Source: Nostoc foliaceum FACHB-393
Lineage (GTDB): Bacteria > Cyanobacteriota > Cyanobacteriia > Cyanobacteriales > Nostocaceae
Reading direction: 5' to 3'
Assembly: GCF_014698505.1 (NCBI RefSeq)
Contig: NZ_JACJTD010000001.1
Location: 186,001 to 250,000 of the forward strand
DNA: 64,000 bases
Under the pieces are notes generated by a model that did no database searches, was not told the origin of the DNA, and saw only the letters and a program-made list of their open reading frames with translations. Made by a program: the position numbers and the translations under genes. This document shows, in pieces, positions 36,734 to 44,708 of the stretch (position 1 is its first letter; each line of letters opens with the position of its first letter).

Positions 36734-37120
36734 ATGGATATCATTGAAATCCTCAAAGAAGACTATCAAAGATTCCCAGTAAATCAAACTTACAGTATTT
36801 ACGCCCCAGACGTTTATTTTCAAGACCCGCTGAATAAATTTCGTGGCGTTAAACGTTACAAAGAAATGATTAATTTTATCCAAACTTGGTTTTTAGATCC
36901 CAAGATGGACTTACATAATATTCAACGTTTAGGAGACACAATAAAAACTGAGTGGACACTCAGTTGGAATACTCCTCTCCCCTGGAAGCCACGAATTTCT
37001 ATTCCTGGTTGGAGTGAATTAGGTATTAACTCTGATGGTTTGATTGTCTCCCATGTCGATTATTGGAATTGTTCACGCTTAGATGTGGTGAAGCAACATC
37101 TATTTGCTGCAAAAATGTAA
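36734..37120 (+). CDS. DUF2358 (SnoaL-like) protein
   Basis: 128 residues from ATG 36734; upstream in-frame sequence from 36650 is AT-rich and unconserved. The sequence (ILKEDYQRFP, YAPDVYFQDPLNKFRG, WTLSWNTPLPWKP, GLIVSHVDYWNCSR) is that of DUF2358, a cone-shaped SnoaL/NTF2-like fold kept in cyanobacteria and plastids. Probably binds a small hydrophobic ligand; this is inference from the fold. No signal peptide. Confidence 0.85.
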   Translation: MDIIEILKEDYQRFPVNQTYSIYAPDVYFQDPLNKFRGVKRYKEMINFIQTWFLDPKMDLHNIQRLGDTIKTEWTLSWNTPLPWKPRISIPGWSELGINSDGLIVSHVDYWNCSRLDVVKQHLFAAKM

Positions 37121-37185
37121 ACAATTAAAGCTTGCTCTAATTCTCTGCTTACAGCCTTCTTCATCTATTTGAACCACAATTTTTT

Positions 37186-37214
37186 GTAGGGGCACGGCAG
37201 TGCCGTGCCCCTAC
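37186..37214. repeat. GC-rich palindrome, GGGGC...GCCCC family
   Basis: GTAGGGGCACGGCA (37186-37199) and its exact complement (37201-37214) around a single G. Lies 66 nt after the DUF2358 stop and could also terminate that transcript. Confidence 0.75.
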
Positions 37215-37317
37215 GGGTGTACTGAAAGTGTACCTCGCACATGGACTGCTAAGGACAAGCCCGGAAGCGGATCATCTTTGGCTTTGCGCTACGCATCTAC
37301 GCACTTCCATCAGAAGC

Positions 37318-37540
37318 CATTATGATGAATATCGCAATATTCATCACCAACATCACGACATTCATCACCAACATCACGACATTCATCACCAACATCGCGA
37401 CATTCATCACCAACATCACGACATTCATCACCAACATCACGACATTCATCACCAACATCGCGACATTCATCACCAACATCACGACATTCATCACCAACAT
37501 CACGACATTCATCACCAACATCACGACATTCATCACTAAC
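37318..37540. repeat. 21-bp tandem repeat array (minisatellite)
   Basis: Nine exact or near-exact units of ATTCATCACCAACATCACGA+C run from 37339 to 37527, with a degenerate unit before and a 13-nt partial unit after. Units 3 and 6 differ from the others by an A-to-G change, giving a 63-bp higher-order period. Because 21 is a multiple of three, several frames stay open on both strands (HQHHDIH, NITTFIT, and MLVMNVV-type heptads on the reverse); none has a convincing start or flanking coding sequence. Direct repeats without spacers, so not CRISPR. Confidence 0.95.
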
Positions 37541-37708
37541 GTTAAAGCAATCGTCCAAAAAACCAGGTGCAATATCTGAATTAAGAGAAATTACCCAGAT
37601 TTTTGTATTAGTTTTTTAAGAAATAAAATTATTCACGAATTTTACTGAACCAGAAAACAGCTTTACTAAGTCAAACTAGCTCTATAACCCTGGCTAACAA
37701 ATATATCT

Positions 37709-38104
37709 ATGTCACGTCCAAAACGTACATCCCGTGTTATGGAAAAAGCGGAATTGAGATCCGCTGGACTGAAAGCGATTGATTTAAATATGGATTTTGG
37801 TGATAATTGCAATTTACAAAACCTGACTAAATCAATTGAAGACTTACGCACTATGCTAGATGCTTATAACATTGCTTTAGCTATGATTGACTCTTCCAAG
37901 ACCAAAATTGATGAAATGGAAAAAACCTTGAACAATCTTACAGATAAGATGGTGATGGGCGTTGCTTTTAAGTATGGCAAAAACAGCAGCGAATATGAGA
38001 TGGCAGGTGGTATTCGTGATAGCGAACGTATCCGCAAAAGCAGATTAAGCCGCCTAAAAGCTAGTGTCGGAGAAGTAACAGTTGAAAATTCTAAAACTGT
38101 CTAG
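37709..38104 (+). CDS. Conserved hypothetical protein with coiled-coil centre
   Basis: 131 residues from ATG 37709. N-terminus is basic (SRPKRTSRVMEKAE); the centre (~45-90) is helical with coiled-coil character (LTKSIEDLRTMLDAYNIAL, KIDEMEKTLNNLTDK); then KYGKNSSEYEMAGGIRDSER and a basic KSRLSRLK tail. The KYG-S-EY-GG-R segment recalls short cyanobacterial proteins of unknown function. No membrane segment or signal. Confidence 0.65.
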   Translation: MSRPKRTSRVMEKAELRSAGLKAIDLNMDFGDNCNLQNLTKSIEDLRTMLDAYNIALAMIDSSKTKIDEMEKTLNNLTDKMVMGVAFKYGKNSSEYEMAGGIRDSERIRKSRLSRLKASVGEVTVENSKTV

Positions 38105-38446
38105 AACAGCACGGAAAGAGGCAGAAAGTAGAGGCTAAGAAAGCTTTTAGCACAGGATATGGAGAATGAGCAAACGCTACTTGTTCATTAAAACCATTTA
38201 TTGTTGACTACTGCAATCGCAATTTATTCTATGTACAAATATTCTTTTATAAGGAATATTTATGTACAGCTAATATCATGCAATTTAATGCATATCATAC
38301 TATGTATTTTGTAGTATAGTCTCATTTTTCGTGGTGTTGAGAATGCTACAAGATGAGAATTTAAACAATTTTGCTTGTCTAAATTCTCATGAGAGTTTAT
38401 AGTAATACGGTGTTTTTCCCTTACAATTTCTCGGCAGTTTTATACC
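38105..38446. other. Intergenic region with hairpins
   Basis: 342 nt, AT-rich. An inverted repeat pairs TGTACAAATATTC (38232-38244) with GAATATTTATGTACA (38254-38268), with a two-base bulge. A second weak palindrome (ATACTA...TAGTAT) lies near 38298-38319. These may be regulatory for the secreted protein gene that follows. Confidence 0.5.
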
Positions 38447-39199
38447 ATGAATTCTTCTCACAAATGGCAGAAATATTTGTCAGCTTTCTCTTTATCTGTA
38501 GTATTAGTAGCTGATTTAGCAATCACACAAAAAGCTCCTCCAGCTTTTGCCCAAACTGTAAATTCATCTATTGGTAATGCTGTAACATTCAGTTGCAATG
38601 ATAGTGAAGCAACAATCAAAGCTAAAAATGGGGCCAAAGTAAGTAGTGGAACTACAAGCATTTACATTGGTTATCAGCAAGTCTCATCTAATAACAAAAA
38701 CCCTGTGACAATCCGTTTCAATAACGGTATCAAATCTTGGTGTCGTAGTGATTACGAAACAACAAATGACGATGGTACAGGTTATGGATTGTATTGGAAT
38801 GGGGGCGATGTTTTATATGGCGTTTACTCATCCACTGGTAGTCAGATTGGTAATGATTTCCGCCGCTTTGCAACTGGGCGTTGGTTGTCTAGCTATGGTA
38901 GCGGAGGCGGGCCAAGAGTTGCGGTTATAGCCCGGATTAATCCAGCTAATGGACAGGTTAACTATGCCACATTTTTAACTGCTAAAAAGGCGGATAATGG
39001 ACAAACTAACTCTTTAGTTGTCAACAAGTTATCATGGAATGGCACAAATTTAATTGTGCAGGCAAAGTCATGGTGGACTCCCCGTCGCGCTAATACAAAT
39101 TCCATGAGTTGCTCTGGTTCATCACCTTATCAATACACAGCAGTATTCACTAGCGATTTAACAAAGGTGAACTCGGCTTCAGCCCTTACCTGTAGTTAA
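38447..39199 (+). CDS. Secreted protein of unknown function
   Basis: 250 residues. Clear signal peptide (hydrophobic ~11-27) with cleavage after AFA, giving a mature start QTVNSS. Mature part is glycine/serine/asparagine/tryptophan-rich and predicted all-beta, with two well separated cysteine pairs (early FSCND and WCRSD, late MSCSG and LTCS) that could form disulfides outside the cell. No family recognised; the composition suggests a small lectin-like or enzyme-inhibitor-like fold, which is a guess. Confidence 0.7.
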   Translation: MNSSHKWQKYLSAFSLSVVLVADLAITQKAPPAFAQTVNSSIGNAVTFSCNDSEATIKAKNGAKVSSGTTSIYIGYQQVSSNNKNPVTIRFNNGIKSWCRSDYETTNDDGTGYGLYWNGGDVLYGVYSSTGSQIGNDFRRFATGRWLSSYGSGGGPRVAVIARINPANGQVNYATFLTAKKADNGQTNSLVVNKLSWNGTNLIVQAKSWWTPRRANTNSMSCSGSSPYQYTAVFTSDLTKVNSASALTCS

Positions 39200-39308
39200 A
39201 AGGTAAGTATTCAGCTATCAAACCGCAACGCGAGAGTCCATTAGTCATTAGTCTTTGAGATACTACACCCACCCTTCTTTACGAGAGGCTGCGCTAACGG
39301 TAAGCTCA

Positions 39309-39471
39309 GAGGATGTTTGAAAAGTCCTCTTATCGGTATCAAATAGTTTTAGATCCCCCTAAATCCCCCTTTTTAAGGGGGACTTTGATTCTGGTTCCCC
39401 CCTTTTTAAGGGAGGTTAGGGGGGATCTAAAAGTGCTTAAAGTCACAGCGAAACACTTTTCAAACAACCTC
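39309..39471. repeat. MITE-like element with nested palindromes
   Basis: Terminal inverted repeats GAGGATGTTTGAAAAGT (39309-39325) and ACTTTTCAAACAACCTC (39455-39471) match at 16 of 17 positions. Inside, TTTTAGATCCCCCTAA (from 39347) faces TTAGGGGGGATCTAAAA (ending 39432), and within that lie GGGGGA/TCCCCC blocks with TTTTTAAGGG. No coding capacity. 163 bp. Confidence 0.75.
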
Positions 39472-39540
39472 TCAGGACATCGCAAAGAACGCGGTCTGAA
39501 TTAGTCCATAGTCATTAGTTTTTTGACCCACTTTCTTTTG

Positions 39541-39580
39541 CTAATGACTAATGACTAATGGCTAATGACTAATAACTAAT
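39541..39580. repeat. STRR heptamer array reaching the rca stop codon
   Basis: Tandem TAATGAC/TAATGGC/TAATAAC heptamers. The rca stop codon (TAG, read on the minus strand from 39578-39576) lies inside the last unit. Confidence 0.8.
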
Positions 39581-40850
39581 TTTTCCCATGCGGACGATGA
39601 ATAATTGTCTCCAAAACCCGCCGCTTGGCTTTTGGATCAATCCCTACCAAGCGGATATACTCACCGCTATATTCTGCCAAAGTTGCTTCCAAGTTTGATA
39701 TTGCATCAGACTCTGCATCAATATGGCTATGAACACAACTTTGCCAAGAACCTGTGCGGAAACGGCGCTCATCTACGTGTTCAATGCTAATTTTGTAACC
39801 TTGAGATAATAATTGCCGAATCTGTTCTTGTGTCTCTAGGGTCAAATGTGGACTTGATACTTCCTGTTTCTGGAATCCATTAGTTTTTACTTCTTGAGTT
39901 GCGCCATTGCTTGACGGCTGATTAATTGGGGTTACAGCAGCAGGTTGTGCAGATTGAGAATTTCTACCTCGATTGAGTCGGTTGTAATCGTCAACCAAAT
40001 GGGAATTTTCGACTCGTTTTTGTTCACCAACGAGGAAGTTACCAGACTCGATTAAGTGAGACAGTCTGAAATCTGGCTTTTTAAATTCTGGTGGCCCTTT
40101 AACGCTATTAACGATATTCAAGGATACTTGCTCGAAACCTACTTGATGGATGTAGTTACGGATTTGTTCGTCATAAATGCGCGATCGCAAAGCGCTAAAA
40201 AAGTCAATTGACTGGTTGACAAATTTATCAACTAGCTGTTCAACTTCCTTTTGTGACAGTCCATCAGGTTCAAAAATCCCTTTGACAATTCCCACTTTGT
40301 CGTCTCGATTTGGTTCCCAGTAGAATTTCTCCATCCGTCCATCCCGAATTAACGGTGCATAGAGAGTGGAAAAATCATTACCTGTAACAATAATTGGCAC
40401 ACGATGTAAAGGAGTGGAATCATAGCTTCCAGGCAACTGTACATCTGTGGGATTATCAGCAATATTCATCAGTGTGGCATTCACCAACTGTGTATTTACA
40501 GTATATTGAGTGCCTTCATCAAAGCGTCCAGCCCCTGCATCTAAATCATTAATCATCAGTACACACATTTTGCCGCGTACTTTGATCAGTTCTGCTGTTT
40601 CCCGATAGCGCAGCCGAATCAACCGCGCTGGATCTCCTGCATCTGGACTTTCTAATTCGCCGCCAGATATGTGAGTCACTTCGATACCCATTTTCTCGAA
40701 GACCAATTGACATTGAAATGTTTTGCCTTCTCCTTTGCGTCCGTGAATACCCAAAATCACGGGAACTCGCACGCCAGGAAGCTTTAGAAAGTTTTTAGTG
40801 ATGTGGACAGCCAGTTTGTCCAGAAAGCGGGGAGCGATGTAGTAACCCAT
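39576..40850 (-). CDS. rca: RuBisCO activase with C-terminal RbcS-like domain
   Basis: 424 residues from ATG 40850 (MGYYIAPRFL); a GTG 29 codons upstream gives unconserved sequence and is rejected. AAA+ core at residues ~1-290: Walker A GIHGRKGEGKT (34-44), Walker B CVLMINDLDAG. A Q/S/P-rich linker (~300-340) leads to an SSU-like domain (~345-424, QIRQLLSQGYKISIEHVD, RFRTGSWQSC), which in beta-cyanobacteria docks on RuBisCO and brings the activase into carboxysomes. It is separated from rbcS by three genes on the same strand. Confidence 0.95.
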   Translation of the reverse strand: MGYYIAPRFLDKLAVHITKNFLKLPGVRVPVILGIHGRKGEGKTFQCQLVFEKMGIEVTHISGGELESPDAGDPARLIRLRYRETAELIKVRGKMCVLMINDLDAGAGRFDEGTQYTVNTQLVNATLMNIADNPTDVQLPGSYDSTPLHRVPIIVTGNDFSTLYAPLIRDGRMEKFYWEPNRDDKVGIVKGIFEPDGLSQKEVEQLVDKFVNQSIDFFSALRSRIYDEQIRNYIHQVGFEQVSLNIVNSVKGPPEFKKPDFRLSHLIESGNFLVGEQKRVENSHLVDDYNRLNRGRNSQSAQPAAVTPINQPSSNGATQEVKTNGFQKQEVSSPHLTLETQEQIRQLLSQGYKISIEHVDERRFRTGSWQSCVHSHIDAESDAISNLEATLAEYSGEYIRLVGIDPKAKRRVLETIIHRPHGKN

Positions 40851-40940
40851 AAAATTATTTTGCCTAGCACTGCTTAAAGTAATGTTAAGTTTTTTTGGTG
40901 ATGACTGTTTATTTATCTTTTGGTAGAAAAGCAACACTAC

Positions 40941-41321
40941 CTACCATAAACGTCTTATTGGATATAGATCAAAAATTTTATCAGCACTCAGTATAGGTAT
41001 ATTTTCTGCGAGTGCTTGTGCAATTAAAATTCGGTCAAATGGATCGCGATGATGTAAAGGTAGTGTGGCAACAACACTAATATGATTTATGGTGATTGGC
41101 AGTAGTTCAATACCATTCCTAATTATTTGCTGTTCAATAAACTCGTCAAAAGCCAAATCAAAGTTAAGTTTACCAATGCTGTGCTTGATTGCCATTTCCC
41201 AAACACTAGCAATACTCAGTAGATTTTCATTATTTTCAATTTGCGATCGCATACTAACGCTGATTCTTGGATCACCCATCACAAACCAAATAAAAATATG
41301 AGTGTCCAGTAGCTGCCTCAT
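40941..41321 (-). CDS. VapC-type PIN-domain toxin
   Basis: 126 residues. PIN-domain acidic set is complete: D6 (LLDTH), E42 (VWEMAIK), D93 and D96 (HHRDPFDR) and D114 (LSADK), a Mg-dependent RNase site. The subgroup with SIASVWEMAIK is usually paired with Phd/YefM antitoxins, and one is present: its gene overlaps this one by 4 nt. The pair sits between rca and an SGNH hydrolase gene inside the RuBisCO neighbourhood. Confidence 0.92.
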   Translation of the reverse strand: MRQLLDTHIFIWFVMGDPRISVSMRSQIENNENLLSIASVWEMAIKHSIGKLNFDLAFDEFIEQQIIRNGIELLPITINHISVVATLPLHHRDPFDRILIAQALAENIPILSADKIFDLYPIRRLW

Positions 41322-41545
41322 TCCATATATTCCTTAAAATCTTCTAATGGTTCATCAAAGTCATCAGATATTGTCACAAGTCCCTTGGCGCTACCATACT
41401 TAGGATGGTGTTTAAGTGGCGGCACAGGAGTTAACTTCACCAAAGGTTGATTATCTTTGATAATAATAATTTCCTCACCACTGAGTGCTGCTTCAATCAA
41501 GTCGGGTAAATTTTTAGATGCTTCAGCTAGAGTAATTTGCTGCAT
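41318..41545 (-). CDS. Phd/YefM-type antitoxin
   Basis: 75 residues from ATG 41545, which has AAAGGTGG 8 nt upstream; a GTG three codons earlier is within that site. N-terminal QQITLAEASKNLPDLIEAALSGEEIIIIKDNQPLVKLTPV is the DNA-binding Phd fold; the acidic C-terminus (DDFDEPLEDFKEYME) would wrap and inhibit the toxin. The stop codon overlaps the toxin start by 4 nt (translational coupling). Such antitoxins repress their own promoter. Confidence 0.92.
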   Translation of the reverse strand: MQQITLAEASKNLPDLIEAALSGEEIIIIKDNQPLVKLTPVPPLKHHPKYGSAKGLVTISDDFDEPLEDFKEYME

Positions 41546-41605
41546 AGTTACCACCTTTGGATATAAAAATCAGGTGCTACCACTATCCTAACTTTGAATA
41601 CTCGA

Positions 41606-42220
41606 TTAAGTCAGAGGAAACCAATTTAACCAAGCGTCCCAATTTTCCACGATTTGGGCAAATTCTGCATAACCGCCTGCTCCTGGATGAACACCATCAT
41701 TAGCTCTTGCTTGATTAATCCAGATGTTTGATTTTTCTAATATCGGAAAAACGTCTAAATAAGGTACATTTAATTCTTTACAAATTGAAGCATATTGTTT
41801 AGATAAATTAGTAATTCTCTGCTTTCTTCCTGGATCTTCTCGTTCTGCATATGGTGGTAGTCCAATCATCAAAATAGGATACATCGATTTGGCTTTAATT
41901 AAAATTTCACGGGCATTTCTGATAGAATCTACCAAATCTACGCGAGTTTTACCATTTTCTACTGTTGTGTCATTCAATCCAAAAGAAAACACAACTCTGC
42001 CATCATATTCTTTGGGCAAACGAAGCGATACTTCTTGTAACCAACGCTTTGCTATATCAGTACTCGTATCACGCCTAATCCCTAAATTATAGTAAGTAAT
42101 GTCATAACCTTTTTTATTAGCATTAGCACATACTCTCCCTGTCCAACCAAGACATTCTGAGTCGCCAGTGCCGTTAACGAAGGAGTCACCAACAAAACAA
42201 ATTCGTACTTCTTGTAGCAT
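41606..42220 (-). CDS. SGNH/GDSL-family hydrolase
   Basis: 204 residues from ATG 42220 (MLQEVRICFVGDS); the longer frame to 42283 adds an unconserved leader. Catalytic blocks: FVGDSFVNGTG (nucleophile S), NLGIRRDTS, FSFGLNDTTVE (oxyanion N) and NDGVHPGAGGY (D and H). No signal peptide, so probably cytoplasmic; likely an esterase or lipase of unknown substrate. The rbcLXS terminator lies about 80 nt upstream, so it probably has its own promoter. Confidence 0.85.
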   Translation of the reverse strand: MLQEVRICFVGDSFVNGTGDSECLGWTGRVCANANKKGYDITYYNLGIRRDTSTDIAKRWLQEVSLRLPKEYDGRVVFSFGLNDTTVENGKTRVDLVDSIRNAREILIKAKSMYPILMIGLPPYAEREDPGRKQRITNLSKQYASICKELNVPYLDVFPILEKSNIWINQARANDGVHPGAGGYAEFAQIVENWDAWLNWFPLT

Positions 42221-42297
42221 TATTACTCTCTTAAAAAACGTAGAGGCACATAGAGAATAACTCCACGCCCCTCTGTGTTTCAAAAAAAATCTAATAA

Positions 42298-42329
42298 ATA
42301 GGAGAGGCAGATAATTCTACCTCTCCTAT
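42298..42329 (-). terminator. Intrinsic terminator of the rbcLXS operon
   Basis: Read on the minus strand, ATAGGAGAGG (42329-42320) and CCTCTCCTAT (42307-42298) form a perfect 10-bp stem with a 12-nt loop, followed by TTTATTAGATTTTTTTT. It lies 34 nt after the rbcS stop codon. Confidence 0.85.
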
Positions 42330-42362
42330 AGGGATAAACTAACTATTTAAAGCTTGCTAGCT

Positions 42363-42692
42363 TTAGTATCTGTTGGGTTTGTGAACCAAAAAGCTGAGAA
42401 CTTGGCACTGCTTGATATTGTCAAAACCTACAACACGAATATAGCTACTGTTAAATTGAGAACGGCATCCTTGAACTTCGCTCAATACTTCTTGAGTAGA
42501 TTTAGCGCCGAACAAAGGCAGCTTCCACATTGTCCAATATAATTCTGTTGGCTCAGAAGTTTCGTTGAACTCGATCGCTGGAATGTAACCTTGGTTCAAA
42601 ATGTATTGGATCTGCTTGGCAATTTGAGCGTCAGACAGAGGTGGCAGATAAGAAAGGGTTTCGTAACGACGCTCTTTTGGTAAAGTTTGCAT
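42363..42692 (-). CDS. rbcS: RuBisCO small subunit
   Basis: 109 residues, the usual cyanobacterial length. Begins [19 protein letters not shown] and contains the conserved [11 protein letters not shown] segment and C-terminal [17 protein letters not shown]. Caps the octameric large-subunit core of form IB RuBisCO in the carboxysome. Third gene of the rbcL-rbcX-rbcS operon, 45 nt after rbcX. Confidence 0.98.
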   Translation of the reverse strand: MQTLPKERRYETLSYLPPLSDAQIAKQIQYILNQGYIPAIEFNETSEPTELYWTMWKLPLFGAKSTQEVLSEVQGCRSQFNSSYIRVVGFDNIKQCQVLSFLVHKPNRY

Positions 42693-42737
42693 AGCTTTTG
42701 ATAATGGGTTGCGATTTTGACTACTAGGTTGACCGAA

Positions 42738-43145
42738 CTAATTAGATAAGTTATCCAAATTCGGATCTGAAGTTGCTTGCTGTTCTGGTTGCAGACTGGG
42801 GTTAGATGTGTCTATTCGTGTGATGCGTTCTAGATGCTGGCGACGCTGTTCCATATTGGCTTGCTGAATGCCAGTGCGAACCATTTCCGGTAAAAATTCT
42901 GTAATTTCTTCCGCAATGTGTTCCCTAACAGTCATGATTCGCAAAGCCAAATCTGGTTTTTCTTGCAACAGTTGCTCAATGTATGACTCACCATTTTGAA
43001 TTTTGCCAGACGAAAAGTTATGCAGCCAAAGTTCTAATGGAGGATTCGTTTCGCCTAGCTGCGCCAATACTGTCCTTAGAGCCTGATAAGTCAGATAGCT
43101 TTGGAGAGTTTTGGCTGTGTCCTTCGCAATTTGCTTAAGATTCAT
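42738..43145 (-). CDS. rbcX: RuBisCO assembly chaperone RbcX
   Basis: 135 residues, all helical. Dimeric chaperone that clamps the C-terminal tail of RbcL during L8 core assembly. The N-terminal helix KDTAKTLQSYLTYQALRTVL supplies the central groove (Y and Q residues that bind the RbcL tail), and the charged C-terminal helix EQRRQHLERITRIDTSNP ends before a polar disordered tail. The RbcL tail here ([13 protein letters not shown]) contains the EIKFEFE motif that RbcX recognises. 132 nt of repeat-bearing DNA separates it from rbcL. Confidence 0.97.
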   Translation of the reverse strand: MNLKQIAKDTAKTLQSYLTYQALRTVLAQLGETNPPLELWLHNFSSGKIQNGESYIEQLLQEKPDLALRIMTVREHIAEEITEFLPEMVRTGIQQANMEQRRQHLERITRIDTSNPSLQPEQQATSDPNLDNLSN

Positions 43146-43164
43146 GCTTGACCCCAGCCCTGAA

Positions 43165-43274
43165 GAGTTATGAGTTATGAGTTATGAGTTATGAATTAAT
43201 GCAAATCCTAACTCTTGTACAGACGCGATTCATCGCGTCTCTACTTCTAACTCTTAACTCTTAACTGTTAACTC
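43165..43274. repeat. STRRs and a palindrome in the rbcL-rbcX gap
   Basis: Four GAGTTAT heptamers in tandem (43165-43192), a palindrome AGACGCGAT / ATCGCGTCT (43221-43240), and a second heptamer array of the TTAACTC type (about 43247-43274) fill almost the whole spacer between rbcL and rbcX. No gene. They sit inside a cotranscribed operon and may fold in the mRNA. Confidence 0.8.
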
Positions 43275-43277
43275 AGA

Positions 43278-44708
43278 TCAGACGGTATCCATTGCTTCAA
43301 ACTCGAACTTGATTTCTTTCCACAGTTCGCAAGCAACAGCTAGTTCAGGAGACCACTTGGCAGCTTCGCGGATGATATCGTTACCTTCACGAGCCAAGTT
43401 GCGGCCTTCGTTACGAGCTTGAACAACGGCTTCCAAGGCAACGCGGTTAGCGGTTGCACCAGGAGCGTTACCCCAAGGGTGACCCAGAGTACCACCACCG
43501 AATTGTAGTACGGAGTCATCACCAAAGATTTCTACCAGCGCGGGCATGTGCCATACGTGGATACCACCAGAAGCAACTGCCATTACACCAGGTAGAGAAG
43601 CCCAGTCTTGGGTAAAGTAAATACCACGAGACTTGTCTTGCTCAATGTAGTTTTCACGCAATAGGTCAACGAAGCCCATTGTGATGCCGCGCTCACCTTC
43701 TAACTTACCAACTACGGTACCAGTGTGGATGTGGTCACCACCGGATAAACGTAGGGCTTTAGCCAATACACGGAAGTGGATACCGTGGTTCTTTTGACGG
43801 TCAATTACAGCGTGCATAGCACGGTGAATGTGCAGCAAGATACCGTTATCACGGCACCAACGAGCCAATGTGGTGTTGGCGGTGAAACCTGCGGTTAGGT
43901 AGTCATGCATGATGATGGGCATTTTGAGTTCTTTAGCGTACTCAGCCCGTTGCAGCATTTGTTCGCAAGTAGGAGCGGTGACGTTTAGGTAGTGACCTTT
44001 AATTTCACCGGTTTCTGCTTGAGCTTTGTTGATAGCTTCAGCTACGAACAAGAAGCGATCGCGCCATCTTTGGAATGGTGCGGAGTTGATGTTTTCATCG
44101 TCTTTGGTGAAGTCCAAACCACCGCGTAAGCACTCGTATACAGCGCGTCCGTAGTTCTTAGCGGAAAGACCCAATTTGGGCTTAATGGTACAACCCAGCA
44201 AAGGACGACCGTATTTGTTTAACTTATCGCGCTCAACTTGGATACCGTGAGGAGGTCCTTGGAAGGTCTTAATGTAAGCTACAGGAAAGCGAATGTCTTC
44301 TAGACGCAGTGCCCGCAGAGCTTTGAAACCAAATACGTTACCTACAATTGAGGTCAATACGTTGGTTACAGAACCTTCTTCAAACAAGTCCAAAGGATAG
44401 GCAACGTAGCAAATGTACTGGTTGTCTTCACCGGGAACTGGTTCGATGTCATAGCAACGACCTTTGTAGCGATCAAGGTCGGTGAGCAAGTCTGTCCACA
44501 CAGTTGTCCAAGTACCTGTGGAAGACTCAGCCGCTACAGCCGCACCTGCTTCTTCGGGAGGAACACCAGGCTGGGGTGTCATGCGGAACGCAGCTAGAAG
44601 ATCGGTATCTTTTGGTGTGTAATCGGGTGTGTAATAAGTTAGTCTGTAATCTTTAACCCCGGCTTGATACCCAGACTTGCTCTGAGTCTTCGTTTGAGCG
44701 TAAGACAT
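43278..44708 (-). CDS. rbcL: RuBisCO large subunit (form IB)
   Basis: 476 residues, ATG start. Carboxylates or oxygenates ribulose 1,5-bisphosphate. Active-site features in own numbering: K176 and K178 (TIKPKLG), carbamylated K202 with D204 and E205 ([10 protein letters not shown]), HIHRAMHAV, and loop 6 GKLEGER. The C-terminal tail carries the RbcX-binding motif EIKFEFE. First gene of the operon. The 840-nt divergent gap upstream contains a candidate NtcA-type promoter about 475 nt from the start codon, implying a long leader as known for Anabaena rbcL. Confidence 0.99.
   Translation of the reverse strand: MSYAQTKTQSKSGYQAGVKDYRLTYYTPDYTPKDTDLLAAFRMTPQPGVPPEEAGAAVAAESSTGTWTTVWTDLLTDLDRYKGRCYDIEPVPGEDNQYICYVAYPLDLFEEGSVTNVLTSIVGNVFGFKALRALRLEDIRFPVAYIKTFQGPPHGIQVERDKLNKYGRPLLGCTIKPKLGLSAKNYGRAVYECLRGGLDFTKDDENINSAPFQRWRDRFLFVAEAINKAQAETGEIKGHYLNVTAPTCEQMLQRAEYAKELKMPIIMHDYLTAGFTANTTLARWCRDNGILLHIHRAMHAVIDRQKNHGIHFRVLAKALRLSGGDHIHTGTVVGKLEGERGITMGFVDLLRENYIEQDKSRGIYFTQDWASLPGVMAVASGGIHVWHMPALVEIFGDDSVLQFGGGTLGHPWGNAPGATANRVALEAVVQARNEGRNLAREGNDIIREAAKWSPELAVACELWKEIKFEFEAMDTV

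Noticed and set aside
37318..37540. CRISPR-like array
   Set aside because: Units are directly tandem with no unique spacers and no cas genes nearby.
37228..37579. Several ORFs through the 21-bp repeats, one His-rich
   Set aside because: All frames stay open because the unit is a multiple of three; none has a good start or conserved flanks.
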